From positions 1 to 36,634 of the IMG/VR virus record IMGVR_UViG_3300042894_001737: a stretch of DNA of 36,634 nt, one strand, 5' to 3'. The translations under genes and the position numbers were made by a program. This document shows positions 29,658 to 36,612 of this stretch, piece by piece; the stretch's first letter is position 1, and each line of letters opens with the position of its first letter. The notes under the pieces are model-generated. The model did no database searches. It had not been told where the DNA came from and was given only the letters and a program-made list of their open reading frames with translations. This DNA is from a virus.

Positions 29658-30227
29658 TCACCAGATAATTTCGTCATCGAGGTCTTGCTCGATCTTCGTG
29701 CGGGGGCGGATGGCGGTGACTTCTGCGCCGGGGAAAAGCTGCTTCACCTCGGCCACCAGTCCGAAGGACATTGGGCGCAGCGCAACGACAGCCTCGCGCA
29801 GCGTGAAGATCACGGCGTCGGGATAGGCGTGCTTGGCGCGGACGGCGAAGGCCACGTCCTGAACGAAGCCGTACCGCTTGCCGTCGATCTCGGTGAGCCA
29901 GCAGGCGGGCGGCGATGGGATGCGCCCGGCGGCCCGCGCTTCGGCGTCCATCGCCTGCAAGCCCCGGATGCAGTTCTGCGCGGCGGCGGCTGTGGCGGCG
30001 GGGTCGCTGGCCCCGATGCAGGCGTTCAGGTGCGCGATGGCGCTGCCGTACCGTTCCGCCGTGGCGGGCGAGACAAGCGTGGGCAGCACGTCCACGCCCC
30101 ACACCGAGTCCATTTCTGTGGCGACGGTGTCGAGCGGGCCGACGGCATAGTCGCAGCGGATCTCTTCGGGGGTGGCGCCGCTGTAGGTGAGGCGGTCACC
30201 CTTCTTTTGGCGATGAGGGCGGGTCAT
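29658..30227 (-). CDS. Phage protein near the origin, unknown
   Basis: This 189-residue protein has a basic start (MTRPHRQKKGDRLTYSG), a long alanine-rich helix region (about 60-110), and a C-terminal alpha/beta part with 'WLTEIDGKRYGFVQDVAFAV'. No family recognised. It ends 11 bp before the winged-helix gene start and begins in an ATGA overlap with the small ORF that crosses the origin-like region. Confidence 0.65.
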   Translation of the reverse strand: MTRPHRQKKGDRLTYSGATPEEIRCDYAVGPLDTVATEMDSVWGVDVLPTLVSPATAERYGSAIAHLNACIGASDPAATAAAAQNCIRGLQAMDAEARAAGRIPSPPACWLTEIDGKRYGFVQDVAFAVRAKHAYPDAVIFTLREAVVALRPMSFGLVAEVKQLFPGAEVTAIRPRTKIEQDLDDEIIW

Positions 30228-30433
30228 GCGGGGACTCCGGTAGACACGGTAGACGACTTTCTTAGAGACTTTTGGGGAACCGCTAAGTGAGGTAGACGCG
30301 ACGCGGTAGACATCCCCACATCTGCCATCATCAAAGCGAAATAGCGTTTATTATCATATAGATAATCTATGTCTAAAAGATTCGTAAGAATACTGTCTAC
30401 CGTGTCTACCGCTATTTCACTTTTTCCGAACAT
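30224..30433 (-). CDS. Possible small ORF across the origin-like repeats
   Basis: This 69-residue ORF has a good GAGGGG ribosome site 8 nt before the ATG and an ATGA overlap with the following gene, both in favour. Against it, the frame runs through the GGTAGAC repeats, which translate to VDTVDS and SSTVSTG, and through the AT-rich core, so composition is dictated by the repeats. The same GAGGGGCAGAC leader occurs before the gene at 28480. Uncertain; translation may serve only coupling. Confidence 0.4.
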   Translation of the reverse strand: MFGKSEIAVDTVDSILTNLLDIDYLYDNKRYFALMMADVGMSTASRLPHLAVPQKSLRKSSTVSTGVPA

Positions 30434-30482
30434 GACGTCTGCCCCTCTAAAAACCGCATGATGTCTACCGACGATGTCTACC
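30239..30482. repeat. Inverted GGTAGAC iteron array, candidate replication origin
   Basis: Four copies of GGTAGAC (30239, 30248, 30291, 30305) are mirrored by four copies of GTCTACC (30395, 30404, 30463, 30476). The inner pairs form a perfect 17-bp inverted repeat: CGGTAGACACGGTAGAC at 30238-30254 against its complement at 30394-30410. Between the two sets lies an AT-rich core (about 30339-30393) in otherwise GC-rich DNA. Iterons next to an AT-rich unwinding segment and a primase-helicase gene 1.1 kb away fit a replication origin. It could instead be a regulatory array. Confidence 0.7.
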
Positions 30483-30485
30483 GCT

Positions 30486-31613
30486 CTACCTGAGCGTCAC
30501 TTGACGACTACGCAGCGCCCAGCAATTGACGTGCAGCCGCTCTCCGTTTGGCTCTGTGATTGAAACCATCCAGTCCGCGCGCCCACATTCGGCGCAAACA
30601 GACCCAGCGGCGCGCGCCGCCACCTCAGACCGAATGGACGACAGTTCAATATCTTGAGCGCGTCCCTTAGCCGCCAAAATGGCTATTCTCTTTCTTTCCT
30701 GTTCCCAGCGCTCCGCGTTTGTCGCAGCTATTTCTTTGCGCTCCGCATCGCGCTTCTCTTCCTCTGCGCGTTGATCTTTGATGATCTTTTCGCGCGCGTA
30801 TTTCTTCTCTGACATCTCCCATATGCTCGCTGCGTCCGAGGCATCTCTGAGATGGACTGGACTAGCGACTGCGGCGACTGGCGGGGGAACGGGGCATTGC
30901 GCATTGCTCGGATTGACCGTTGCCACGTCATACATGCGAGACTTTAGGCCATAAACATTTGTGATGATTTCTGCGTTTGTAATGACGCGAAATTTCTTTG
31001 ACCTCACAAAGTCCTTGCACGCCTCCGGGATATCAAAAGCTTCGCTGCGCCATAGCTTCTGCATGTAGCTCTGCTCAAGCCCTTCGATGTTGAGAATGCC
31101 GATTAGCCTTCCTGCGGCTGAGGCCGCCTCAAGTCTCTTGTCTGTCGGCTTGCTGGAATAGACAACTTCAAGCTCCAGTATCGGTGCTCTTTCGTTGTCT
31201 GCCGGTGATACTGTCAAATCCGGCCGCCACACTTCACCGCCATAATTCGCGTTCTTTTCTACGCTACAAAAGCCAGTGGGTAAGGCGCGCGTCCCTGCAT
31301 GGCTGCAAATATCCCTCGCCTTAGTGCGCCCATTCAGCATCTGCGCGGCGGCGTCCCGCACTGCGTTGTGCAGCGTATCTCGGTGCATTTGAGCAAGGGC
31401 ATCACAATCGCTCTTGCTGGAATGTCTAAAGTGCGCCGCAGCCCGGTCAGATTCTCTAATGAACGAAACGTTTCCCCGACACAGCGGGCATTCCAGCTCC
31501 TCGCATGTCGGTCGACCGTCTTTGATTTGCAAGATATCGCCGTCAGGCGTCATCGCGTAAGGAACGCGAAACTTGTCTGGGTTGACGTCATATGTCTCTA
31601 GAGCGGCGCTCAT
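30486..31613 (-). CDS. CoiA-like nuclease
   Basis: This 375-residue protein has a zinc-binding start (C42/C45 in 'ECPLCRGNVSF', H61/H64 in 'AAAHFRHSSKSDC', C70) followed by a PD-(D/E)xK-like nuclease core: 'WRPDLTVSP' (P131-D132) and 'PILELEVVYSSKPTDKR' (E147/E149, K155). This matches the CoiA family linked to DNA processing in competence. A charged coiled coil (about 268-325) leads to a second zinc site (CAEC near 340, H and C near 360). It lies between the primase and the origin-like array, so a recombination or replication role is plausible. Confidence 0.75.
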   Translation of the reverse strand: MSAALETYDVNPDKFRVPYAMTPDGDILQIKDGRPTCEELECPLCRGNVSFIRESDRAAAHFRHSSKSDCDALAQMHRDTLHNAVRDAAAQMLNGRTKARDICSHAGTRALPTGFCSVEKNANYGGEVWRPDLTVSPADNERAPILELEVVYSSKPTDKRLEAASAAGRLIGILNIEGLEQSYMQKLWRSEAFDIPEACKDFVRSKKFRVITNAEIITNVYGLKSRMYDVATVNPSNAQCPVPPPVAAVASPVHLRDASDAASIWEMSEKKYAREKIIKDQRAEEEKRDAERKEIAATNAERWEQERKRIAILAAKGRAQDIELSSIRSEVAARAAGSVCAECGRADWMVSITEPNGERLHVNCWALRSRQVTLR

Positions 31614-33868
31614 GGCGCCACCTTCGTAAACCGGGCGCGGCCCTTGTTTTCGCCGGCAGTAAATTTGCCCGATCTGGCAAATCCATTCTGCGCCAGGATG
31701 GCCGTGATCCTGTTGACTGTGACCCGATCAATCCGGCCCACATCTATCTTCAATGCTTCCTTCGCAATGTCGGTGGGGGACGCCTCTGATTTTCCAGCAA
31801 GATATTGCATTACATCGCCGTCCCATGCGTCCTGAGAGACGCGGGCAACTTGTTCATCCTGCGCAGTTCGCACAGCGTCGCCGGTGAGCCACCAAGGCTC
31901 CCCCGCATTAAAAGCATGCAGCGCCTCCGCCCAAAGCTGATCTCTGTCCCTAAGAAGTCCGTCCGTGTCGCACAGGTCGCCGACCTTGACCGGCCAGAAC
32001 CTCCGGTTGCCGGTTTCATCGCGCAGGTAGTCGCCCTTGTTGGTTGTCCCGGCGAACACGCATTGGCGAGCATATCTGATCTCGTTGCGGCCATAGGCGG
32101 GGCGGAAGCGCTCTTCCTCTCGGCTGATGAACGCCTTGACGATCTCAACTTCTGATTTGTTGATGTTCGACAGTTCGGCCATCTCAATGATCCACTTGCC
32201 GCGCAAGTAGTCCGAGGCGTCTTTCCCACTCATGGACGGCAGGCTGTCGCCAAACCAATCATCAGAAGCCAATACCCGCAGCGCCGTGGATTTCCGCGCG
32301 CCCTGCTTGCCCTCAAGGATGAGGACGCCATCCGCCTTGCAGCCGGGGCGCATAATCCGCGCCACCGCAGAAATCATCCATCGCCGCCCGACCTCTGAAA
32401 TATAGGCCAGAACGCTATCTTCAGGCGCGTCACATGCGCAGTAGTCAAAGAGCCAATGAGATATTCTCTCGACCTTGTCCCACGGCTCAAGAGATGCAAA
32501 GTAATCTCGGACTGGGTGAAATGCGTTAGTCTCGGCTATTGCGTCAATGCCGTCGAAAACGACTCCCTTTGAAGCGTCTGGGAATGCCGTCCTGTTGAAG
32601 TAGGCCACGACCTGAGTGACATCACTGTCCTTTATTGGCCGGGGGATGAAAAGATCGTTGCGCGCTCTGCTGCCTGGCAATGGCTTTGCGACAATCTTTG
32701 TCTGGGCAAACTCGTTGAATGAGAAGCGCCCCTGCAAAAACTCATCATGCATGAGAAGCATCATCACATTTGAGGTATTGAAGATTACTCTGCCGCGACT
32801 GTTGACGACGAGGCCTTCCTTCCAATCCGCCTTGCCGCTTTCGATGTCAGCATCGGTCGCAGCCGGCTTCTTCGGCCCTTCGTCCGCAGCGCCGGCTTCC
32901 GGCTTGCGCTTATGCTTGCGTGAGATGTTAGACAGGTTCGCGCCATTCTGCTGCGCATGATGGAATATGGCGCGGTAGCTGACGCCCTTCCCGGACTCAA
33001 AGCTGCGCCACTTAGCCTCTACCTCGGCTGGGTTGTAGCGGGGGTCTACGCTGGACCACGCCTTAGCCGCCTCCAGTCCGCGAAGCGACCCGTGGAAGAA
33101 GTCGTGGATCGCCATCAGGGCTTCCAACCAGCCGCTGCCGTAGTCCATCGATGCCGGAACGTAGGACAGGGCCTCAAGGAACTCAGGCTCGGACGCGCGG
33201 TCATCGCCGATTACAATTGTCGGCTTGTAGTCGCCGATATCAAAGATGCGGGCGCTTGGCGTCTCAACGCCAGCCCACTCGCGGATCTTCTTGTTGCACC
33301 AATCGCGGAAGTCCTGCGCCTCTGCTTGGGCAATCTCTGGAATGCTGTCGCGCGGCGTCTCCCAGAGCTCTCCGCGCGTCCAGCGGTACGGCTTCCCTGT
33401 GTCCGGGTGCGGCCCGTAGACGGCCATCTGGCGGGTTGTGGTGCGGACCTCGACCTGGGCGGTAAACAACTCGCCGTCGGGGCTGACCTTTTCGTGCTTT
33501 TCTGTGTTGTGGACCTTGAACCCCGGTTCTTCCAGCCGCAGCACGATAGCTGATTTCGGGTCTTTGCCGATCCGCTCCAAGGCACCGGGAAAGCGGCGCA
33601 TGGCCTCGGCCACGATCACCGCAGACAGCACCGGGTCGGTCACATCGATGTCAAAGCAGGCCAGATTGGTGTGCAGACAGCCGATCAGCCCAGCGTCGGC
33701 GAAATACGCCGCGCACTGGTCTGCGGTCAGCCGAAGCTTATCCCACCCGATAATCGACGGACCTTTTGAGCCGAGCGGAATGGGTACTGGGTAGTATCCA
33801 AGATTGCACAGCCGCGCGGCGCAGTCAGGGATGCTCGTCGGCTTTTCAAGTTTGATCTCAGGCACCAC
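31610..33868 (-). CDS. Prim-pol / VapE-type primase-helicase
   Basis: This 752-residue protein should prime and unwind phage DNA. The N-terminal prim-pol-like domain has 'GWDKLRLTADQCAAYFADAG' and D73-x-D75 in 'CFDIDVTD'. The C-terminal VapE/VirE-type helicase has Walker A 'EGKQGARKST' (519-528) and Walker B-like 'KWIIEMAEL' (558-566), followed by 'GNRRFWPVKVG'. The start is a GTG (33868) with GGGG at 7-10 nt before. It overlaps the CoiA-like gene start (ATGA). Confidence 0.88.
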   Translation of the reverse strand: MVPEIKLEKPTSIPDCAARLCNLGYYPVPIPLGSKGPSIIGWDKLRLTADQCAAYFADAGLIGCLHTNLACFDIDVTDPVLSAVIVAEAMRRFPGALERIGKDPKSAIVLRLEEPGFKVHNTEKHEKVSPDGELFTAQVEVRTTTRQMAVYGPHPDTGKPYRWTRGELWETPRDSIPEIAQAEAQDFRDWCNKKIREWAGVETPSARIFDIGDYKPTIVIGDDRASEPEFLEALSYVPASMDYGSGWLEALMAIHDFFHGSLRGLEAAKAWSSVDPRYNPAEVEAKWRSFESGKGVSYRAIFHHAQQNGANLSNISRKHKRKPEAGAADEGPKKPAATDADIESGKADWKEGLVVNSRGRVIFNTSNVMMLLMHDEFLQGRFSFNEFAQTKIVAKPLPGSRARNDLFIPRPIKDSDVTQVVAYFNRTAFPDASKGVVFDGIDAIAETNAFHPVRDYFASLEPWDKVERISHWLFDYCACDAPEDSVLAYISEVGRRWMISAVARIMRPGCKADGVLILEGKQGARKSTALRVLASDDWFGDSLPSMSGKDASDYLRGKWIIEMAELSNINKSEVEIVKAFISREEERFRPAYGRNEIRYARQCVFAGTTNKGDYLRDETGNRRFWPVKVGDLCDTDGLLRDRDQLWAEALHAFNAGEPWWLTGDAVRTAQDEQVARVSQDAWDGDVMQYLAGKSEASPTDIAKEALKIDVGRIDRVTVNRITAILAQNGFARSGKFTAGENKGRARFTKVAP

Positions 33869-33891
33869 GTTACATCCCCGCTTAAGCTAGA

Positions 33892-33913
33892 CCGCACCCC
33901 CGAAGGGATGCGG
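33892..33913 (-). promoter_or_regulatory. UUCG hairpin between SSB-like and primase genes
   Basis: On the minus strand CCGCATCCC-TTCG-GGGGTGCGG forms a 9-bp stem (one G-U) with a C(UUCG)G loop. It lies between the stop at 33931 and the GTG at 33868. No T-run follows, so it is more likely an mRNA processing or stabilising element than a terminator. Confidence 0.6.
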
Positions 33914-33930
33914 CGTGTTTTCGGTGTGGC

Positions 33931-34629
33931 TCAGAACGCCGCGCCAGCCGGGACGCTGGCCGCCGGAGCGGGCGGGATGTAAGCGGGCTGCGGCGCGACG
34001 TAGACCGGCGCTGGCGCGGGGGCCGAGGCGATGATCGGCGCGTCTGCTTTCAGGCAATCCGGGCGCGGCACCCACTGCACGACCTGCAGCAGCGGGATGT
34101 TGGCGGCCCCGTTCGGCAGATCGAGGCGCTCGACGCCGGTCTGCTGAACCAGCGGCAGCAGCGCGCCGTTCTGCGAGTTTGCCGCCCATTCCGCCACGAT
34201 CTGGCCCTTGAGGCGGTTGAAGCCTTCGAACGCTGCAAAACTGCCCTGCTCCCAGGTTGCCGCCTGCCCGCCGCCGATGGCGCAGCGCACCGACAGCGCC
34301 TTGGACCAGGCGAAGGCGCCCGACATCTTCTTGCTCTCGTCGGGGCGCGGCATGAACGCCGCCAGCGACGGGTTCCACTTGCGCTCGGGGGCCATGCCCT
34401 TGGCGCCATCACGCTCCCAGCCGAGTTTCAGCGTGTCGAGGTCCAGCACGCAGCCGTTGACGAAAGCCGGGATCGCCGTCTCCGATTTCTGGCCGCTGTC
34501 GTCCTTGCCGCGCAGCACCCACGCGGAATGCGGGATGCCCTTCATTGCCGATCCGTTAGAGGACCAGCTGATCCACGGGCCTTGCGATGCGCCGCTGGAA
34601 CCAGTGTCGATGTCAGGTGTAAAAGCCAT
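33931..34629 (-). CDS. Possible ssDNA-binding protein
   Basis: This 232-residue protein starts MAFTPDIDTGSSGASQGPWI. It is strand-rich and aromatic (ISWSSNGSAMKGIPHSAWVL) with conserved-looking 'GCVLDLDTLKLGWE' and 'AIGGGQAATWEQGSFAAFEG'. A disordered tail of P, A and V closes it (about 200-232). A globular strand domain plus disordered tail next to primase and resolvase fits a ssDNA-binding protein, but the OB fold cannot be proven by eye. A 7-bp hairpin (34663-34682) precedes it. Confidence 0.6.
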   Translation of the reverse strand: MAFTPDIDTGSSGASQGPWISWSSNGSAMKGIPHSAWVLRGKDDSGQKSETAIPAFVNGCVLDLDTLKLGWERDGAKGMAPERKWNPSLAAFMPRPDESKKMSGAFAWSKALSVRCAIGGGQAATWEQGSFAAFEGFNRLKGQIVAEWAANSQNGALLPLVQQTGVERLDLPNGAANIPLLQVVQWVPRPDCLKADAPIIASAPAPAPVYVAPQPAYIPPAPAASVPAGAAF

Positions 34630-34662
34630 GAGAAGTCTCCGATGCAGCCGTGCTGCGATGAT

Positions 34663-34682
34663 GCCGGGGGAACCGCCCCGGC
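34663..34682 (-). promoter_or_regulatory. Intercistronic hairpin
   Basis: GCCGGGG and CCCCGGC form a perfect 7-bp GC stem with a 6-nt loop between the genes at 34687 and 34629. No T-run follows on the minus strand. It is similar in type to the hairpins at 33892 and 20773, a recurrent feature in the few non-overlapping gaps of this operon. Confidence 0.5.
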
Positions 34683-34686
34683 GCGG

Positions 34687-34989
34687 TCAGCGCAGAACCG
34701 TCGTCAGTTCGGCGTATTCGGTCAGAATCTCATCGACGCTGGCGGGCGAGGTGCGGGCCAGTTCGGCGATCAGCGGCATCAGCGCCATCAGGTGCCGGCG
34801 CACGGTGTCGAGGCGCTTGGGCGTGTGCAGATCACCCATCACCGCCAGGGCAATGGCCCCGTCGATCTGCGCCTGCGTGGCGTCTTCGGGCAGGCTGTCC
34901 ACGGCGATGGCGCGGATTTCGCCGCAGCGATCGATCTGAAGCGGGTTCCAAGCGCGCTGCGGCGTGCCGGTGTCGATAGCGAAGGTCAT
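34687..34989 (-). CDS. Small phage protein, unknown
   Basis: This 100-residue protein has a strand start (MTFAIDTGTPQRAWNPLQ) and two to three helices ('LPEDATQAQIDGAIALAV', 'TVRRHLMALMPLIAELAR'). It starts in an ATGA overlap with the RusA-like gene. No family known to me; its place suggests a replication accessory. Confidence 0.65.
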   Translation of the reverse strand: MTFAIDTGTPQRAWNPLQIDRCGEIRAIAVDSLPEDATQAQIDGAIALAVMGDLHTPKRLDTVRRHLMALMPLIAELARTSPASVDEILTEYAELTTVLR

Positions 34990-35333
34990 GTTGCACTCTC
35001 AATCTGGATATGGACGGCACCGTGCTTGACCGGATCGCCGCGCTTGATCGTCAGGGACCACTTGCTGTCATCGACGCCGACCACGTCCGAGACGCCGTCG
35101 AGACCGGCCTTCATGCGGGCCAGCAGGTTGTCGAGATCGAAGCGGCGCCGCGTTGGCGGGCTGAAGGTCAGCGTCAGGTGCAGGCTGTCCGCGGCCACCG
35201 GCTTGAGGCCCTGCGCCTTGCATTCCCACTGGCAGGCCGCCCGATAGGACGCCTTGGCCTTGGCAAGCTGCATGAAGTGCAAGCGCCCGTTGGGGCTGAG
35301 TTCCTTCGGCGGCCAAGACAGCGTGACGTTCAC
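34986..35333 (-). CDS. RusA-like Holliday junction resolvase
   Basis: This 115-residue nuclease cuts four-way DNA junctions so that DNA can be packaged. It shows 'LSWPPKELSPNGRLHF' (5-20), a helix rich in basic residues, and 'RRRFDLDNLLARMKAGLDG' (62-80) with D66, D68, K75, D79. 'VGVDDSKW' (85-92) adds D88/D89. These acidic residues are the RusA metal-binding set. ATGA overlaps on both sides. Confidence 0.85.
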   Translation of the reverse strand: MNVTLSWPPKELSPNGRLHFMQLAKAKASYRAACQWECKAQGLKPVAADSLHLTLTFSPPTRRRFDLDNLLARMKAGLDGVSDVVGVDDSKWSLTIKRGDPVKHGAVHIQIESAT

Positions 35334-35470
35334 TTCTCGTCCTTCCAGAAATCTCCAGAAACTTTTCCCAACCGGCGCAACACGCGCTCAGTCCAAAACC
35401 GTCCGGCCGCGCCCAGATGGAGCGCAGCCGTCAGTTCAATCCGGAGCAGCCAGAGGACGGCTTTCTTCAT
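35330..35470 (-). CDS. 46-residue basic peptide
   Basis: A small ORF with a hydrophobic N-terminal stretch (KKAVLWLLRIELTAALHLGA, about 2-21) and basic C-terminal half (RFWTERVLRRLGK). It could be membrane-associated. Both ends overlap neighbours by ATGA, which is strong evidence for coupled translation. Confidence 0.6.
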   Translation of the reverse strand: MKKAVLWLLRIELTAALHLGAAGRFWTERVLRRLGKVSGDFWKDEK

Positions 35471-35796
35471 TCGCCCACCAACAAAGCCAAAGCGGCGGTG
35501 CGTGTGTCGGGATCTGCTATTGCGCGGCCCACGACCCACCCGCTCGGGGCGTTGAGGCCGAGCCACCAGTTCGCGGCGGTCGTCGCATCGACTTGAAAGA
35601 CGTGCGCCGCGTGGGCGGGGCTGTCGAAGTTCTCGGTGATGAATTTCTGCCAGACGAGCGCGAAGTGCTGACGATAGGTCAGGACATCTTTTCGGCTGGA
35701 AAACTTTCCGGGGGACATGCGGATTTGCTCCACTAGATGAATTGAGGAATGGCGAGGGTAGTAAAATGATTGAAAGAGAGAGGGTGCGTGGGTCAT
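35467..35796 (-). CDS. Putative HTH regulator downstream of the Cro-like gene
   Basis: This 109-residue protein has a helix-turn-helix-like core: 'QKFITENFDSPAHAAHVFQV' (about 50-69) followed by 'DATTAANWWLGLNAPSGWVV'. This resembles regulators with a variant XRE domain. The ATG at 35796 overlaps the Cro-like stop (ATGA). An in-frame ATG at 35718 has GGAG before it and would give 83 residues starting at MSPGKFSSRK. Likely a second lysis-lysogeny or replication regulator. Confidence 0.6.
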   Translation of the reverse strand: MTHAPSLFQSFYYPRHSSIHLVEQIRMSPGKFSSRKDVLTYRQHFALVWQKFITENFDSPAHAAHVFQVDATTAANWWLGLNAPSGWVVGRAIADPDTRTAALALLVGE

Positions 35797-36002
35797 GCCT
35801 GCGCCCCGTCGTTGCTGCGTTCGGCCATGAAAGACCGAAGGGCGTTGACCGTATCCGGCCAGACCTTGCCGCCGCAGCGCAGGCGCTTGACCAGTTCGCT
35901 GTTGGAAACGGCGACCTTGCCGAAGTAGCTTTCGCCCATGCCAGTGCGGCCAAGGAAGGCTTCGATTTCGGCCAGAAGTTCGGGGTGTTTGATTTCGCTC
36001 AT
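35793..36002 (-). CDS. Cro-like small HTH regulator
   Basis: This 69-residue protein is divergent from the repressor and the first gene of the leftward operon. The sequence 'ELLAEIEAFLGRTGMGESYF' with 'GKVAVSNSELVKRLRCGGKV' reads as a small DNA-binding helix bundle. Its promoter (TTGACG 36037-36032, TACAGT 36015-36010, 16-bp spacer) puts transcription start at about 36003, next to the ATG, so the mRNA may be leaderless. An operator covers the promoter spacer. Confidence 0.7.
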   Translation of the reverse strand: MSEIKHPELLAEIEAFLGRTGMGESYFGKVAVSNSELVKRLRCGGKVWPDTVNALRSFMAERSNDGAQA

Positions 36003-36009
36003 GCCGCCA

Positions 36010-36037
36010 ACTGTATCCGCAATCGCGGATACGTCAA
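36010..36037 (-). promoter_or_regulatory. Leftward early promoter (Cro side)
   Basis: On the minus strand TTGACG (36037-36032), 16 bp, TACAGT (36015-36010). The operator at 36014-36031 fills the spacer, the same design as the rightward promoter at 229-256. Transcription would start almost at the ATG of the Cro-like gene. Confidence 0.7.
36014..36031. promoter_or_regulatory. Repressor operator O3
   Basis: TATCCGC-AATC-GCGGATA is a perfect 7-bp inverted repeat (8 bp with the flanking G and C). It is the best match to the shared 18-bp pattern and covers the spacer of the leftward promoter. Confidence 0.8.
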
Positions 36038-36064
36038 GCGTCGTTTATTGGGGACGTGCAAAAT

Positions 36065-36082
36065 CGTCCGCTATTTCGGATA
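36065..36082. promoter_or_regulatory. Repressor operator O4
   Basis: CGTCCGC-TATT-TCGGATA is a weaker copy of the operator pattern, 51 bp from the strong site and 9 bp before the repressor start. Binding here would regulate the repressor's own promoter, giving autoregulation. Confidence 0.65.
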
Positions 36083-36090
36083 AATCATAC

Positions 36091-36408
36091 ATGGAAAAGC
36101 TATCGACCGATAAATTGTGGTTGGACCGCCTGATGGCGGAAATAGAGCGCAAGGGCATGACCCAGCGCAGCGTGTCGCTGAAAGCTGGCCTCGGTGCGGG
36201 GTATGTGAACTCGCTTGTCAAGGAGGGGAAAGACCCAGCCCTGGACCATGTGATGCGAATTTGCGCAGCCCTAGATGTCAGCGCCGCTTACGTCCTGTTC
36301 GGCTTCAACGTGACGCCAGAGACGGAACGCATCATGCGCGCCGTGGAGGATAGCCCGGAGCGGCGCGCGGCGCTTGTTGCCCTGCTGGGGCTGTCGCGCG
36401 AGTCGTAG
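36091..36408 (+). CDS. XRE-family phage repressor (short, no cleavage domain)
   Basis: This 105-residue protein has an N-terminal helix-turn-helix (about 8-66): 'LMAEIERKGMTQRSVSLKAG', then 'LGAGYVNSLVKEGKDPALDH' and 'VMRICAALDVSAAYVLFG'. A short helical tail follows. It lacks the S24 self-cleavage domain of LexA-controlled repressors, so induction must work another way. No ribosome site precedes the ATG, so the message may be leaderless, like lambda cI from its maintenance promoter. Divergent from the Cro-like gene across two operators. A small gene overlaps its 3' end in antisense. Confidence 0.85.
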   Translation: MEKLSTDKLWLDRLMAEIERKGMTQRSVSLKAGLGAGYVNSLVKEGKDPALDHVMRICAALDVSAAYVLFGFNVTPETERIMRAVEDSPERRAALVALLGLSRES

Positions 36409-36487
36409 CTTCAAGAATGTCGGCCAGCGCGCGGCGCTGTTCTTCCGGCATATTGGCGATGGCTTTGATAAAGACCTCGGTCTTCAT
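36332..36487 (-). CDS. 51-residue antisense micro-gene over the repressor 3' end
   Basis: It begins MKTEVFIKAIANMPEEQRRA, a helical amphipathic segment, and ends in an arginine- and proline-rich tail. AAGGGAGA lies 5-6 nt before the ATG, an excellent ribosome site. Its last 77 bp lie opposite the repressor coding sequence. Transcription would run toward the repressor, so it could reduce repressor expression both by protein and by antisense. Supported by the ribosome site and codon pattern only. Confidence 0.55.
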   Translation of the reverse strand: MKTEVFIKAIANMPEEQRRALADILEATTRATAPAGQQAPRAAPGYPPRRA

Positions 36488-36612
36488 GGCGTCTCCCTTA
36501 GAGAGCATCCGCAGAACGGTCGAACATATAAGCGCGGGACATTAGCCCCCGGCAACCTATCATATGACAGTCAGTTGAATCTTATCCCCTATTGCCTCCA
36601 CCCACATTTCGT

